Assembly: GCA_900708905.1 (NCBI GenBank)
Contig: CAADRB010000021.1
Coordinates: forward strand, 305,366 to 369,365
Source of the DNA: Hymenolepis diminuta
Taxonomy: Eukaryota; Platyhelminthes; Cestoda; Cyclophyllidea; Hymenolepididae
Length of the DNA stretch: 64,000 bases
Direction of reading: 5' to 3'
Made by a program: the position numbers and the translations under genes. The notes under the pieces are model-generated. The model searched no databases. It was not told the origin of the DNA and saw only the letters and a program-made list of their open reading frames with translations. Below are positions 38,152 to 51,600 of this stretch, in pieces (position 1 is the stretch's first letter; every line of letters begins with the position of its first letter).

Positions 38152-39666
38152 TATGAAATCGTCCCCAATATCGTGGAGTGGGGAAACTGAACGGTTCATT
38201 CAGGGACCACTTGATCGACCTATCGCGCTAATTAAAATAAACCATCTGTGGGCACACAATGGTTATCTACTGGGAACTTGAGGTTGCAGCAGGGTCAAAT
38301 ACTTCAAACGCCACTGTGAGGTCGAAATAATTAGATCTCAGAGCTTTTAATTACGACCTAGATAACAGTTTCGGAAGTACATTGGGATTCATCCTTAAAT
38401 AAAACAGAATTAGAGAGAGATTTAATGATGAGCCACTTATCGCCATTATACATACTCGGTCCATTTGGGTGATTCAGATACACATACAGAATAGAATGCT
38501 AAAGGCCAAAGGGATTACTGGAGCTCAATGGTCAGTTAATAAAATCCGCAAGCACAATCAAACTTTTAAATTTTCAAGAGAATCATAATTTTACGAACAG
38601 CTGTAAATATGCGTAGATACATGTTTATTAATTAATACTAATGAATTCGTACTTTTTGGGAAAAATAAATGAAATATAGTATGTTTGCAATTTATGACAG
38701 CACAAAGATAAAACAATGAGGACGAGGCTAAATGAATCGTTTTATATGGAAATTATGATGAGCTAACTAGGAATGAATTCATGAAAGATATAGATCTAGT
38801 TCATAATTTTGATCTTACATGTAGACTGACCTCTACAGTGAAATTATCTGGCAATCTCGAACTTTTCTAAATGATATTACATAAAATGTTATATTATTCA
38901 ATTTCGCACATGTTTAAAATAGAATTAGCATTGTCTGATAGAAAAAAATAAATGAAAGCAAGTTAAGGTCAAAGTCAAGGTATTTTGGCACCATTGGCCA
39001 AATCGGAAATCATTCATTCTTGGCAGCGGTGTTCAAATTAGGTTCCCGTTATTTTGATCTATCACATAATTGCTTGAAAACTCAATCCAATGTTAGAAGG
39101 ATGGCATTTTATAAGTTTAGAAGTTTATCAAGCAAAATAAATACATTTGAGCTTGAAATCTCGAAACTGATTAAAAAAGGATTAGATACCCTCGTTAGAA
39201 AATACAGTTAACATTTCGGTAGCTAAAGTTAATGGCAAATAACATTCATACTAAATAAAAATAAAGAAGAAATATCAATAGAACCAAATAAATGAATAAG
39301 TGGTAACAGTGAATTAAGTCAAATTTAAATATAGCGTATATTTATGTTTTAATGTGCAAAGTAAAATATGCGTAATTCATAGTGCTGCGGTTTTGTTGTA
39401 ATCCGAATTTAGATACAGACGTTCTTTGCATTTAAATACTTTCAAACCAGATTTATCAAGGTAATCATATCTGTTTCAAAAAGTATTCTAAATAATATTT
39501 TGATTTTCAAAATATTTTATTGCATTCATGTAGAGCATTTTATCATTCGTAATACTTCATAACTAATCCGATCATTCTTTTCCAGTAGTAAATTTATTTT
39601 TATAAATTATTATTAATTTTTATTAAATTTTTGTGTTCCATCTATTTCATTGCTTTTGCATTTTAG
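38152..39666. other. Upstream flank of NCK
   Basis: AT-rich, no convincing gene. It would contain a 5' UTR intron or the outron of NCK, because the coding start follows a splice acceptor directly. The 39020-39211 frame (63 codons) has no known similarity. Confidence 0.4.
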
Positions 39667-39668
39667 AG

Positions 39669-42600
39669 ATGGGGACTGTCAAAGAGGCAGATATTGTGAT
39701 CGCAAAATTCGATTACAAAGCCACAGACAGTCAAGAGCTTGACATTCAGAAGGGCGAAAAGCTAACCCTTATGGATGATACTCAGCACTGGTGGAAAGTT
39801 ATGAATTCTTTCGGAAATGTGGGCTACGTCCCTAGTAATTATGTTAAGCGGTCGAAACAGGGCCTATTTTCGAGTCTGCGCAATACTTTGGGCCGTCGAA
39901 AAAGTAGGACCGACCTTCCAATGCCAGCTACGGGGACTTCAACAGGCGGTCGTCCGCCAGCATCTACTCAATCATCGACTCGCAATGGGAATGGTAATAC
40001 GGGTTCCAAAGCTGGTGTTAAAGCGAGTGTCGAATCACTTGATTATGTTGCTCCTTCACTGCCTTCATCAGGTTCCGGTCAGTCACCTACTAGAGGTACC
40101 GCTGCGTCAATCGGTTATCAACCAGTATCATCCGCTTTCCCAACTAATGGAACTACTACTATTCTTGATAATTCTCGTTCCTGTTCCGCTCTTCCGCCTT
40201 CTAGTCACCAACTTCCACCCGTGAGCTACTTGCTTAATGCCTTAAATTCCTTTTTTCTCTGCCTGAGCTATCGAAAATTGTTCTTTTCCATCTCTACTGA
40301 TGGAAGCTGCACCTTTTCACTTAGTTGCTTAAGTGATTTCAGTTGGTTTGTCAGAACTTTCATTTTTCTCCGGGTAGGGTGCTTTATTAATGTTTAAAAT
40401 CAGGTAGATCTTTTAGTAGTTATCATTTTTTGTTTTTCATTTTTATGTTATTTTATATCGCATTTCTTAAATTTTCTTACTGTGCTTTCTTAAATGGAAA
40501 TCTGCCTCTAAGGCATATATTCTTGTTTGTAGGCGGTTTTAATTTACATGTCCGTGTTGTTTAGCTGGTCTTAATTTCTTGCTAATTATTCCATAAAAGC
40601 TACTTCTACTGTATGTCTTTTTTACGAATTCGAGAACAGAGATGTTCTTAAAGTATGAACATTTGGTATAGAAATGTGTGGTTCTCTGAATTTATAATTG
40701 CTTGAAATATGGAAGTGCTTTTATGTAATATGTCCTTTAAGTAGCCTTATTCGCCTTTCAATTAGTCTTTTTTGAAATTTTTTCTCCGCAGAGATACCTC
40801 TACTTATACGCTTAAAAACATATAAATTGCTTGTAAGAGCTTGAAAATTTGTTCCCACCTTTTGTCCGGCTTCATTTTCGTGTTCTTAGTTGCTTAATTT
40901 CTTTCCTTTCAGCGCATTCTTTACCATCGTAGAAAATGTCCTTTTACTTGTTGGGAATTCTAGCATATAGTTATTCTAAAATCTGGGAGCGGTACAGAAA
41001 TTACCGATATTATGACTAACTCTGTGATACATGCTGTGAAAAGAGAGGATTCTACTACCTCCCTATAAGCATTCTTCTTAAAAACTGATGAATAGACACC
41101 AACTCCCAGAAGTTAAAGTTTAGAGATGAAGTTGGAGACGGTAGAACAAAGCGTTTTCTCGGGGACGGGTGATGTCAGCGTCCTTTTTTTACTCGAAGAG
41201 ACGAACGTATAAAGCCTACTTCGAGTAGACATACACAAAGCAAATTTGAGTCAAAATGCATGTATATTACCTTCCGCAGATTTTACGGCCTCAACAATTT
41301 TAAACTGCGCACGAAAGGCATGCACTCCAAGCTATTAGTTTGATCAGCTTATGGTGTACGGGGTTTCATTTTGTATGTTGCACCCATCTAGCCTTACAGC
41401 ACTGTTCCTATCTATTAACATGCACGGTAAATTATCTTTTACACCTCCGTTAAACTCTTAAACGTGCTATGTTTATTTAAATATTGTTGAATAGAAACTC
41501 CCATACTCATTGTGAGTTACCTTGCAGAAATGGGTAAACTTTGTTCCAGTCGGAAAAGGCTGATAGATATGGTTAAGTGGTTCTTTGTAGTCCGTGATAT
41601 TTTTAAAGTTTCTTCGTACTCGATTCCATGGCTGTCTATTTGGCTATACCATCCATTGGTTCATTTTTAAGGTGTAAATATCTCTGATTTTATGTGATTT
41701 CAAGAGGGTCTTTTGTCTGTGAGGTAAACCTTAGTCCTTTGTAAAGGACAGTACATACGTTTAATCAATGATTTTTGCTCACTTATATTTCCCATTCAGT
41801 CAACGTTTATAGTTTAAAATAGACATTTCCCTTGTTTTTAAATTCATACTGGTTTCTTCGCCAGTTGCTGTCGCCGTTTGCTATGAACAATTGAATTATG
41901 AATATATCCTCCAGCTATGAAGCTAAGAATGGTATTACAGCTCAATTTTTTGAATTTATGCATTTCAGGACGTTATTAAACACATTGGAATTGGTTTGTG
42001 AAAGACGTAGCTTCGAAAATGTAAATGAATTCGAATATGCGATATTGAAAACGTACATTTTATTGAACCTCTCTTTGCACAGTCTTCAAAACACTTTTCA
42101 ACAGAAAGCGGCATCTACCAGTATCTCAACCCGGGGAGTTTTTAGAACATTACTTTGGTCAGGTGTCACTTTCATCTTCCTTTTTATGAATTTGATATTA
42201 AAAGCTATACAGGTATCTTGCGGAATCTTGTTTTAAATACATATTGTTTCTGATTAAATGGACTTGATTATTAATAAATGAATGCTCCTTAATTTTGGAT
42301 GTGGTGTTTCAGTGTCTTATTGAATCCGAACAGTACAGAAATTTGGTGTCCGCATGGTCCTCTTTTACGACGTGATAATTTATTCATTGGAGTTACTCTA
42401 TGAATAAGCTCTTTTCTATGAAAATAGCTTGGGCTTTTAGCATATTATATGTGGTTTCTGTATGATTTACTTTCACGAGTTGGTAACTTATTCTTCGGAA
42501 TCGAATAAGTTCTTTTCGATGAAATTAGTTTTGGAATTTCAGATGATTTCCAGCAACCGTGCCCGTAAGTTCGTAGCATATTTCCGGACTTATTACAGAT

Positions 42601-45600
42601 AGTTATACACAGTATGAAGTCAAACAAAAGACAACATTTTAAACCATGGACTAATATCACAATATGCTAGTTATCCGTCAATGATAATAAAGCAGTCCAG
42701 CTTTATAACATGAATGAAATTGATTTTCTTAGCTACTAGCATTCCTTCAAAATAGTCCCATATTTCTTTTCATTGTCAATTTGATCTCAGTGACAATTTA
42801 AAGACATGAGGACTTTAAGCCTCCAGACGTGTTGCTACTGAAGGATTGGAATTAAGCCAAGCTGGCAGTTTCACCAGTACGGATGCACGAACGTCAGTAC
42901 ACAGGGTGTGGATAACCGGGAAAGCTGGAATGCCGAGATATACTCATCTTCAGTTTCCCTAATAAAGAGGATTGTAATTATAGAGATGGTCGTTCCTCTC
43001 ACTCTTTGTGCTACTTGGTCCACCTTTTCATCTATCATATATTTTATAGACTTTCTGCCATTTCATATTATATTACCATATTTATAGTTTATCCCTTAAT
43101 AAAGATTTATTTAGACCACATTTCCTACAGTACATAGTTGTTAAGGCAAAGTTGTTTTGAGATAGTAAATAGGATCAATATCTGGTAGTTTACAGATTGA
43201 ATCTTATCATCTAATGCCACTAATTCAAGTGGCCGGTTTATTTTAGGCGATTCATCCAAATCTAGACATGTAAAAGGAGGGAAAATAAGTTTGGATGACT
43301 AATGATAGTGGAGGCGACTGGAAATGAGAGATCTGATTTAGCTAGGTTGTGTTTTGTTGCGTTTTATCAAGTCGGTAATTGTCAATTTAGGACACCTTTT
43401 GAGCTGTCTGGAAACTTCATCCTTGCCTAAATATAATTCACGATAAACGAGAAAACTAACTCAGTGCATTTTCAAAAGTTTGAGATTTCATTCATAAAAC
43501 CTGAAAACCTTCCTATTTAAGGAAAAGCTTTCTTTAGGAGATTTAATTGATTACAGCTTAGGGGAATTGAATATTATTAGGTGAATAGCTTATACTAGCT
43601 AACCAATTTAGCTCTGGAGATGTGAGTAGCACCACCACCTCATCTTTTGGGCCGCAGTGGTTTCAGATATATGATTTTTTTAGACTTAAGATGTACACCG
43701 GTTTCACAGCGATTAACTCGCTTGTATGCAAAGTCAGAGGTCTCGGATTCGATGTCCATCGGTGCATCTTTAGTGAGCGTAATGGCCAAAAGTATTGATT
43801 AACTGGCTAATAAAGTGATAGTAGAAGTCTCCACGATACTATCATTCTACTCAATACGAGTATTGGAGATCGCTTTCCTAAATGGGTTTGAATTTTTAAT
43901 GCTCAAATGAATTGGAACTCTCTTGTGAAATGCTATCCAATTTCCCTCAAAACTGGGCTCCAATAAAACCGAATAATCTCAACTACTTAAAATTATGAAG
44001 GTATCAGGGACAAATTTTTATTATGGGAATCGAAATAGGTTTTATGAATCTTTTCCTCAATTATTCTGAAAGCTTATATATCACTATCTGTTCGAATTGG
44101 TCATATGAAAATAATTGCTAATGTTTTTGACCAATAGCTATTGGTGTCCTTACCAGTGATTTTGTGTTATTGTCTTTAATTGTCTGCGTCCTTATCAGTA
44201 ATTGGCTAGTGATTTGATATATATTTTGAACTCGATATTCGCCAAATTAATTTTTTGCTGATATCGACGATTATTTATTTCGAAGCACATTTAGTAAGAT
44301 ATTTGAAATTTTTTATATCCCATTTTTACTTAAAATTGTTCTCTAATTGTTACCTCAATATCTTCTAAGCAATAGTAGAATAGTTTCGTTCTATTCTCTA
44401 AGTTACACCTTACTTAGATCAACTTATTGGTCGTCCATTGTAGTGTTCATCCTTTTTGCAATATCAATTAATTATTGGTTTTATGAGGAAGCGATAAAAA
44501 TATTATCCATCCTTCTCTTCCTTTGACTTTTTTCCCTCCTTGCTTACCACATAGTTTTATTTTTCCGTCCTTATTGGCCACTGTCTAATTAACCCATTTG
44601 TAGGCTCTATAATACCTATTTCGTTTTTGAATTCTGAATAAATCCAGGTAGAAGGAGAATGAGGTTAAATTTTAAGTCTACTTCCCCAACCCATTTAGAG
44701 ATGTGTCGAAAACACTTGAGTTGCGTAGAGATAAGGTATCCTGGAGCCACTATTTATAAACTTCCATTCTAACATCCCTCTTTTTTACCGGTGTTGGCTA
44801 TCCACATCAATGCATGTACACTGATGGACGTCGATATCGTGACCTCTGACTTGGCAAACGTGCAGGCTGACCAAATCTGATTTATCAATTATCGTTGATA
44901 AGACGAGAGGGGTTTAGTATTGGAAGGCACTCGAGGGAGGTAATATTTGTAATCGTACTATAGAATTGTCTCGTTTTTCATTGCATCCGACATTCACTAA
45001 CGTGTTCACTGTCTATTGATTGGCATTTCATCTCTTCGAGCTCTAATGATCCCTCCCTAGTATTTATCTTCATTGAGTTTTTTTTAATTTATTTTTAATG
45101 TTTGGTTTTAAATTCACTGCAGATTTCAACGTGGCAGCTTTGTGTTTGTTTAGTAACTTAACTCCGCCATTTTGCAACCTCAGAACGGTTGCCCCAACTG
45201 GGACAATATTTAATGAAGTTGTTTTTGGGGTTTAACTCCATTCAAGGTCGAATATTTTATTGATGCTCTTTTGTAATCCTAGTGATGTTTTAGCATTAAG
45301 TTCCTAAATAGTACATGTCATTGTTATTTTTTTATTATGTTTGATTTGACTGATAATCGCTTATAACACGGTGTTCGTAGCTGTGAAATTATCTAATTAA
45401 GCGTATGCCAAGTGGAGTCTAACGCTTCAACTTACCATCTCGTGAGATATTGTGTTAAATGGTATTTGTCGGTTTGCATTGTCCTGATAAAGATTTCTTT
45501 CCGCCATTGGCTTTGTGCGTATGAAAGCGAAAGATTTATCATCTATCACTTTTACCACATCTTTGATAATGATTTTTTTCTTCCTTGCTTTGTGAAAATA

Positions 45601-48600
45601 AATATATTTCAAACATCTGGTCACTGTGTTCTGACTAATTCCCATACAATCTTTCCAATATCTAGTCTTCACCACACTTCTTTTCTGCATTTCAAGATTT
45701 TTCAAGTGAGGTATAGGGAGGAGAGAGGGTAGAAAATTGCTCTTGAATCTCCTGTTTTGTTGATTATGAGATATAGGGTTTTCAATATTACATTCACTTG
45801 AAGGAAGAAAGTAGAATTTGAAGATTCCAGTCTTGAGCAGTGGAGACATCGAGTAGTGCTCGGCACTTTTTCCTCTTTAAGACCTTCTTGGTTTGAGATA
45901 TTTGGGCGCGTAGAAATTTTGTTGAAGCTTTCCCCTGAGCACTGCACAATGGCCGATCGAACTGAATGTTCGTAATTTGTTTTATCACTGGTCATGGAAA
46001 TGTTCACGCTTTTTCACACACCACACCTATTGTCCATAAAACTCAGTCAATTTGTCCGTTAGGTAGATGTTGTCTTTCCTGGTAAACAACTTTTCCAAAT
46101 TTGACGTTAAGCAGAGCTCTAGCAATCTCTCCATTATCTACTTTCGATCTAGTCTGTTTAAAATGTAATCCAAGTTTTTCAAATCTCTGGCGATTTGCAT
46201 CTATATATACTCTCATGTCTGCCTCCTAAATTGATATTCTGCTGTCCTCATGAGATTATTTTCATGAAATCCTAATAGAAGCAATTGTTTTGAAAGTTTT
46301 TTTAAAACCATATATGTTTTACCATGATTCTTTGGTCACTTTTGATCTCTTATTCTAATTTTTTCTTACTACGCTTTTTTTTTCATGAGGACGCCGGATA
46401 TGGACAAGCAGGTCAACCCCAAATTATGGAAAATACTAAGGATATGTGTAAATTGCAACTTGAAATTCGGTGATACATGTACTTGTTTTTTAGTACACCT
46501 GCAATCAAATGACCTTGCTCGAACTAATTTGGCCTGATTATAATTATAATTATTCCTAATCTCATTTGGCAAAGCTTTTTCCAACGCCTATCTTTGGTAA
46601 AGGGTGGCATCATCGAGCCTCAATGGTGGGATACTCCAATTCTGCCACCCTCTATGTTAGCCAAACTTAACCAGTGCGGTTAGCCATTCCACTCCCTAGG
46701 TGTGAACCGGTGGGCTTCGAACCCGTGACCTCTGATATCACAGACGAGTACAATATTCGCTTTGCTACCGCCACGCTTCAAATCGATTAAAATAACCTCC
46801 AGTTTTTCAGTCGCCCCCTAAGTTTCTTCTCCGATAATGGTGGAAAGGTTTCACTTGTATGTATGTTAACCTATGTTAGATAAAGGAGAATTCAAGCATT
46901 AACTGAATGCCTGTAAATGGGTAATTTAAGTAACTTATGCTGGATTGTGTGTGAATATTCATTCACTTAAATATTTCATAGCAACTGGCAAAAGACAATT
47001 TTAATTTCACTTTAGTCGCCGGTTTTATTGTATCCTGGCTGATTCTTCTCTCTTGCTATTTCGTTTTCTTTAACTTGTAGCAAAAAATGCTAAATTCAAA
47101 ATGATCGCTTCGCTTTAGGAAAGACCAATGTATGTTATTCTTAATACAAGTGGATAGAATAAGGGTACGTCTTTTTGTCCCTTTCTTATGCTCTAAACAG
47201 TATGATTCGATTTGTTTGTTTTAATCGCGTACTATTTTGACTATTCATTTTCATACGACAAGTATCATGTTATAACAGAAGTTCTGTCCAATTTCTGAGT
47301 TGTGTTTAGGCCACGATTACTTCAATTTACTTTGTTAATGTTGCATGCTTATCTATAATAATTAATAAAATATTATTTCTTTCAGATTGTGTGATAATTA
47401 TCGTTATTAATAATTATTTCTAGCCTTATTGTACACTCCATATAAAGCGCATATCAGGCAAATTTTGCTGTTTGAATTTCATAAAGGAAATATGGCAAGC
47501 TCAGCAGCAAAAACACCCAAACACACTTATGGAAACGATGTTTTGAATGAAAAGATCTGCAAAAGGTGATTTTCACGTTTCAAAAAGGATGACTTCAGCC
47601 TGAACCGGACCGACGAACTCAATTCTGAGCAATTGCAAGTTACCATTGATGAAAATTCAACCTGCACTACTAGAGAACTAAGCAAAACCTTTCATGTAAG
47701 CTGTCATATGACCATATATAGGGAAATGAAAAGACCTGGCAAAGTCTCAAAGGCTGAGGAATGGGTCCCACACAATTTGTCAGAAATCAACAAGCAACAG
47801 CGCATGACCCGTTGCGTTCCATTGCGTTCTCGTGAACTCCAGGCACTTTTTTTAGACCGAATCATAACTGACAGCGACGAGAAGTGGTGGATCCTTTACA
47901 ACAATGTTTAGCGCAAAAGAGAGTGGCTAAGTCGTGGTTCAAAGCCAATTCCACAACCGAAAAGTGGACTGCGTCTGAAAATAATTCTTTTGTGTGCATG
48001 GGGGGGATTTGAAGGGAATTGCCTATTATGAATTAATGAGTGACAATCAAACAATGACATCTGAAGTTGCTGAAGTCAGCAGCTAACTCGTTTAAAAGCA
48101 GTTAACGGCAGGAAAAACGGCCTTCTTTGATNNATCGAAAAGGAGTGATTCTGCACCATGACAATGCCAGACCCCACACTTCAAGAGCAACCAACAATCT
48201 CGTTGAAGAATTTGGCGGGAAAGTCATGCATCACCCGCCGTTTACTCCCCATCTTCTCTTGCACCAACCGATTTTCATCTTTTCAGGAGCTTAGAGAATC
48301 GTTTAATGGGTCAAAGGCTTACTTCAAGGGAAGAGGTCGGAATAAAGCTAGTTTCTTTTTTTGAGTTCAAACTGTCCAAATTCTATGAAGAATTAATGAG
48401 AAAGCTTATGGCAAGATGGGAAGATGTAATTAATAAAAATGGTGACCATGTTGAGCACTAAATAAGTGTATTTTTGACAAAATTTTCATTTTAATTCAAA
48501 TTTAAAAATGGACAGAACTTCTGTTATAATCTGATATTTTTGCATTAAAAGTACCTTATTAATCCTTCTCTAAATGACGTCATTTGAATGATTTTGTAAC

Positions 48601-51600
48601 TTTTTCAATCCGTTTTGTTGGTAAATGGTCCTTGATAGAATGATTCTCAAAGATTTTCACTTAACTATAACTTGATCTGAAATTCCTTAATTTTCCTTGT
48701 CACATATAGCATTTTGAGGTCGTTGAGTCAGTATTAGTTCCCTTTTACACATAACTACTTCAACCCTGACTTTTTGAACGCAGTCTATAGTTTTGTCAGA
48801 TCTAGATATCTGTTATATTTTTCGACGTTCTTTCGTATACAGACCATTCTTTTAACTGTCAGCACACAACCGTTTGCATTTCATTGTTTTATCATGTGTA
48901 AATCAAGCGTAATGATTATGTAAAGGTTGTTCTTATGTGTATATGTTGGATGCCACCATAGGCGACATTCATATTTGTTTAGACCACAAATGACTCTCCT
49001 CTTTATATGATAAAGTGATAGCTACAATATTTGACTTTGATTGAGAGTTATCTTTTTCCAATATTGTTAAGCATTTTGCGGCTTCGACTATATTCTTGAA
49101 ACGCACAATCGATTTTATCTTCTTTTTTTAAGCTATTCGCGTTAAAATTTTTTAACTTTCCATCAGCTCTGCTAATATTAAGTTCATGTAAGATCCCTCT
49201 GCTTTTTCAACCTCACGAAAAAAAGGGAATTGAAATGGTAAAACCGACCATCATGATTAAAAATCCGGTCAATCAATAAGCATTGAATATTATGGGCATG
49301 AATTTACTCAGGTGACAAATTATGATACTCTGAATTGTGGAACTCGAACTACACCTTAAGTAAGTACTGTAAAACCCAAATCCAAAGATCAAATGAAGTA
49401 AAACTCATTGTTACTTTGGCTTTACTTTCAGAGCCTTTTCGATCTTCTCCCTTTATCATTTATTTGACTTACTGTTAACCGATTTTATTTCCTTTCCCAT
49501 GGTGGAAAATGATAAGTTATCACTGTATTTCATCCTTCCCATGTTTTGGTTCATTCAAGGATACGGTGCTTATTGTTTTAGTTAAGATGATTAACTTTAG
49601 AGATTATGTGGCTATTCAGTTTCCGTCTATTCTTTTGATAAAATTTTAATACGTTTGATGAAGATTAAGTGTGGATATGAGTTAAGTAATATTTAGCATA
49701 ACCTATCTCTCTTTAAGGCATTTTGTTTATTAATCCAAATCAGATGAAAAGTATTCATTTACCCAGGGTTTGATTAATGTTAGCTTCGAGTATCATTTTT
49801 ACTGTTATTTATGTCTTATCCTTGTATCTAGACTCATCCAGGAATGAGCGACACATCTCCATCTAAAGTCCCTATCGCTGCTGACAATGTCGCCTTGTCC
49901 AATCCCGCGAGGAATGGTCCCTCTAACAATAAGATCAATTGGTCTCCAACCTCTTCTTCCCAAGTTACCTCTGGTCCATCCGCTGAAACTCAACCTTATT
50001 CCTCCGCACGAAATACTGTCGGTGGCACTGGTGGAAGTATCTCCTCTCGTCAGATTTGTGTTGCACGCTTCACTTACAAGGCTTCCCAACCGGATGAACT
50101 GACCATCAAACCGGGCGATCGAATCTGTATTCTGGACAAGAGTTCGGATGGATGGTGGCATGGAATGTTACTTCCACCCGATGGTGATGGTTCAATAGAT
50201 CCTTCGGGACAAAAATCGGAAACCGTTGGATGGTTCCCCTCCAACTATGTTGGTATGGAACAAACATCAAACAAGTGAGCTTCACTTTTTCATTTCTTAT
50301 GCTTTACAGCTTTTCATCATGGGGAAACATTCAAACACGGGAATTGAAAATTCACTAAGGTGAAAATTTCATCATCAAAATCCTGCCTTCTTTCTCGCCG
50401 AAGGCCTAAGTAGAGAAAAAGTGCTTTTATTGACCTCAGAAAAGCTCATGCTCTATTCTTTTCATCATGGGAAGCTTCTGTGTAAGTAGAGGTAGTAGGA
50501 CTGTCTGTTATTTAGGTTGGGATTGGGAGATTGGTATAATTTTGAATATTTCTCCATTCATCTACGGTTTATCTGTATCCGAGAGATTATCCTTTTATTA
50601 TTGTTACTCATGACGAGGCAAGGCTCTTTTCTTCCTTTTCGCCATGGTAAATCATCGGTATACCGGAAACAAAAGGAGTGAAAGAACTCTAGGTTCATCA
50701 AATCAACTTAAAAGCTTAGCCTCCTCACTTGGACTTTGCGTTCACCAAAGCGCAGTCTTCAGTGTTAATTGACTAGTAGGTTGCACTCTCTTGATAGCCA
50801 GATTGCAATCCGTAGATATATTTTAAGATGTTCTGTTACTTGATTGAACAGGTTTTGAGAGATTTTCAGATTCACCTTTTGCTTTTATTCTATAGATTTC
50901 TCCCTAATTTTATGGGATTTCAGTCTCCAATTTAGAACCTTTTCACCTAGTGCCATTGGGAAGGAAGTGCAAAAATTATTAATTGATATAGAGCGTCCAT
51001 TTTCTCCACCTTTTTGGCAACATTTGTTCGACGAAATTTTGCAGTTTATAGCTGTTAGGATGGTATCGGGGCTTTTCGGGAGATTTATCTTTCCTCCTTT
51101 ATAGGCTTTTCTGCCTATTTGCCTTTGTTTATTGGTAAAAAATTCACATACAGTTGTTGATTACCCTGGTATTGCTATTAAAATACCTTTGTGGTCATTT
51201 CGATGTTATCTATTCTGCAATTTCACATTCGTTTTAGTCTTAGTACTAGATACCAGGCTTTGATTAATATTCAAGTACGCAAAAGGAAATATAGTTACTA
51301 TGATGATTAAATAAGACTACTTTTGTTTCTCTGAAATAAGAATATAGGGTGCTTTCTTTCATTATTAATGGCAAATTCTAACAAATATTCATTGTTTTTT
51401 TGGATGATTGGATTGATCATCAGCCTACCTATTTTTCACCACAAATCTGAGTTGAATTGATGACTATTTCCTTGAGTGTTTTGGTCTATATTATTTCTTT
51501 TTTGTCGATATTTTCGACTGACTGTAACGCTTCTTTCTTTCTTTATTTTGTTTCAGTTTGCAAATCTATTCATTCATTACTATTTGAGCTGCTTTTGTTA

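Larger units (their letters stand above)
40221..49831 (+). other. NCK intron 1 (9.6 kb)
   Basis: Bounded by CCC/GTGAGC and TATCTAG/ACTC. Contains SINE-like copies (43.7, 44.7 and 46.6 kb), a dead mariner element (47.3-48.5 kb) and T-rich sequence. Open frames up to 140 codons on the minus strand at 45.4-46.2 kb are unexplained (see findings). The frame at 41898-42236 is judged chance. Confidence 0.75.
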
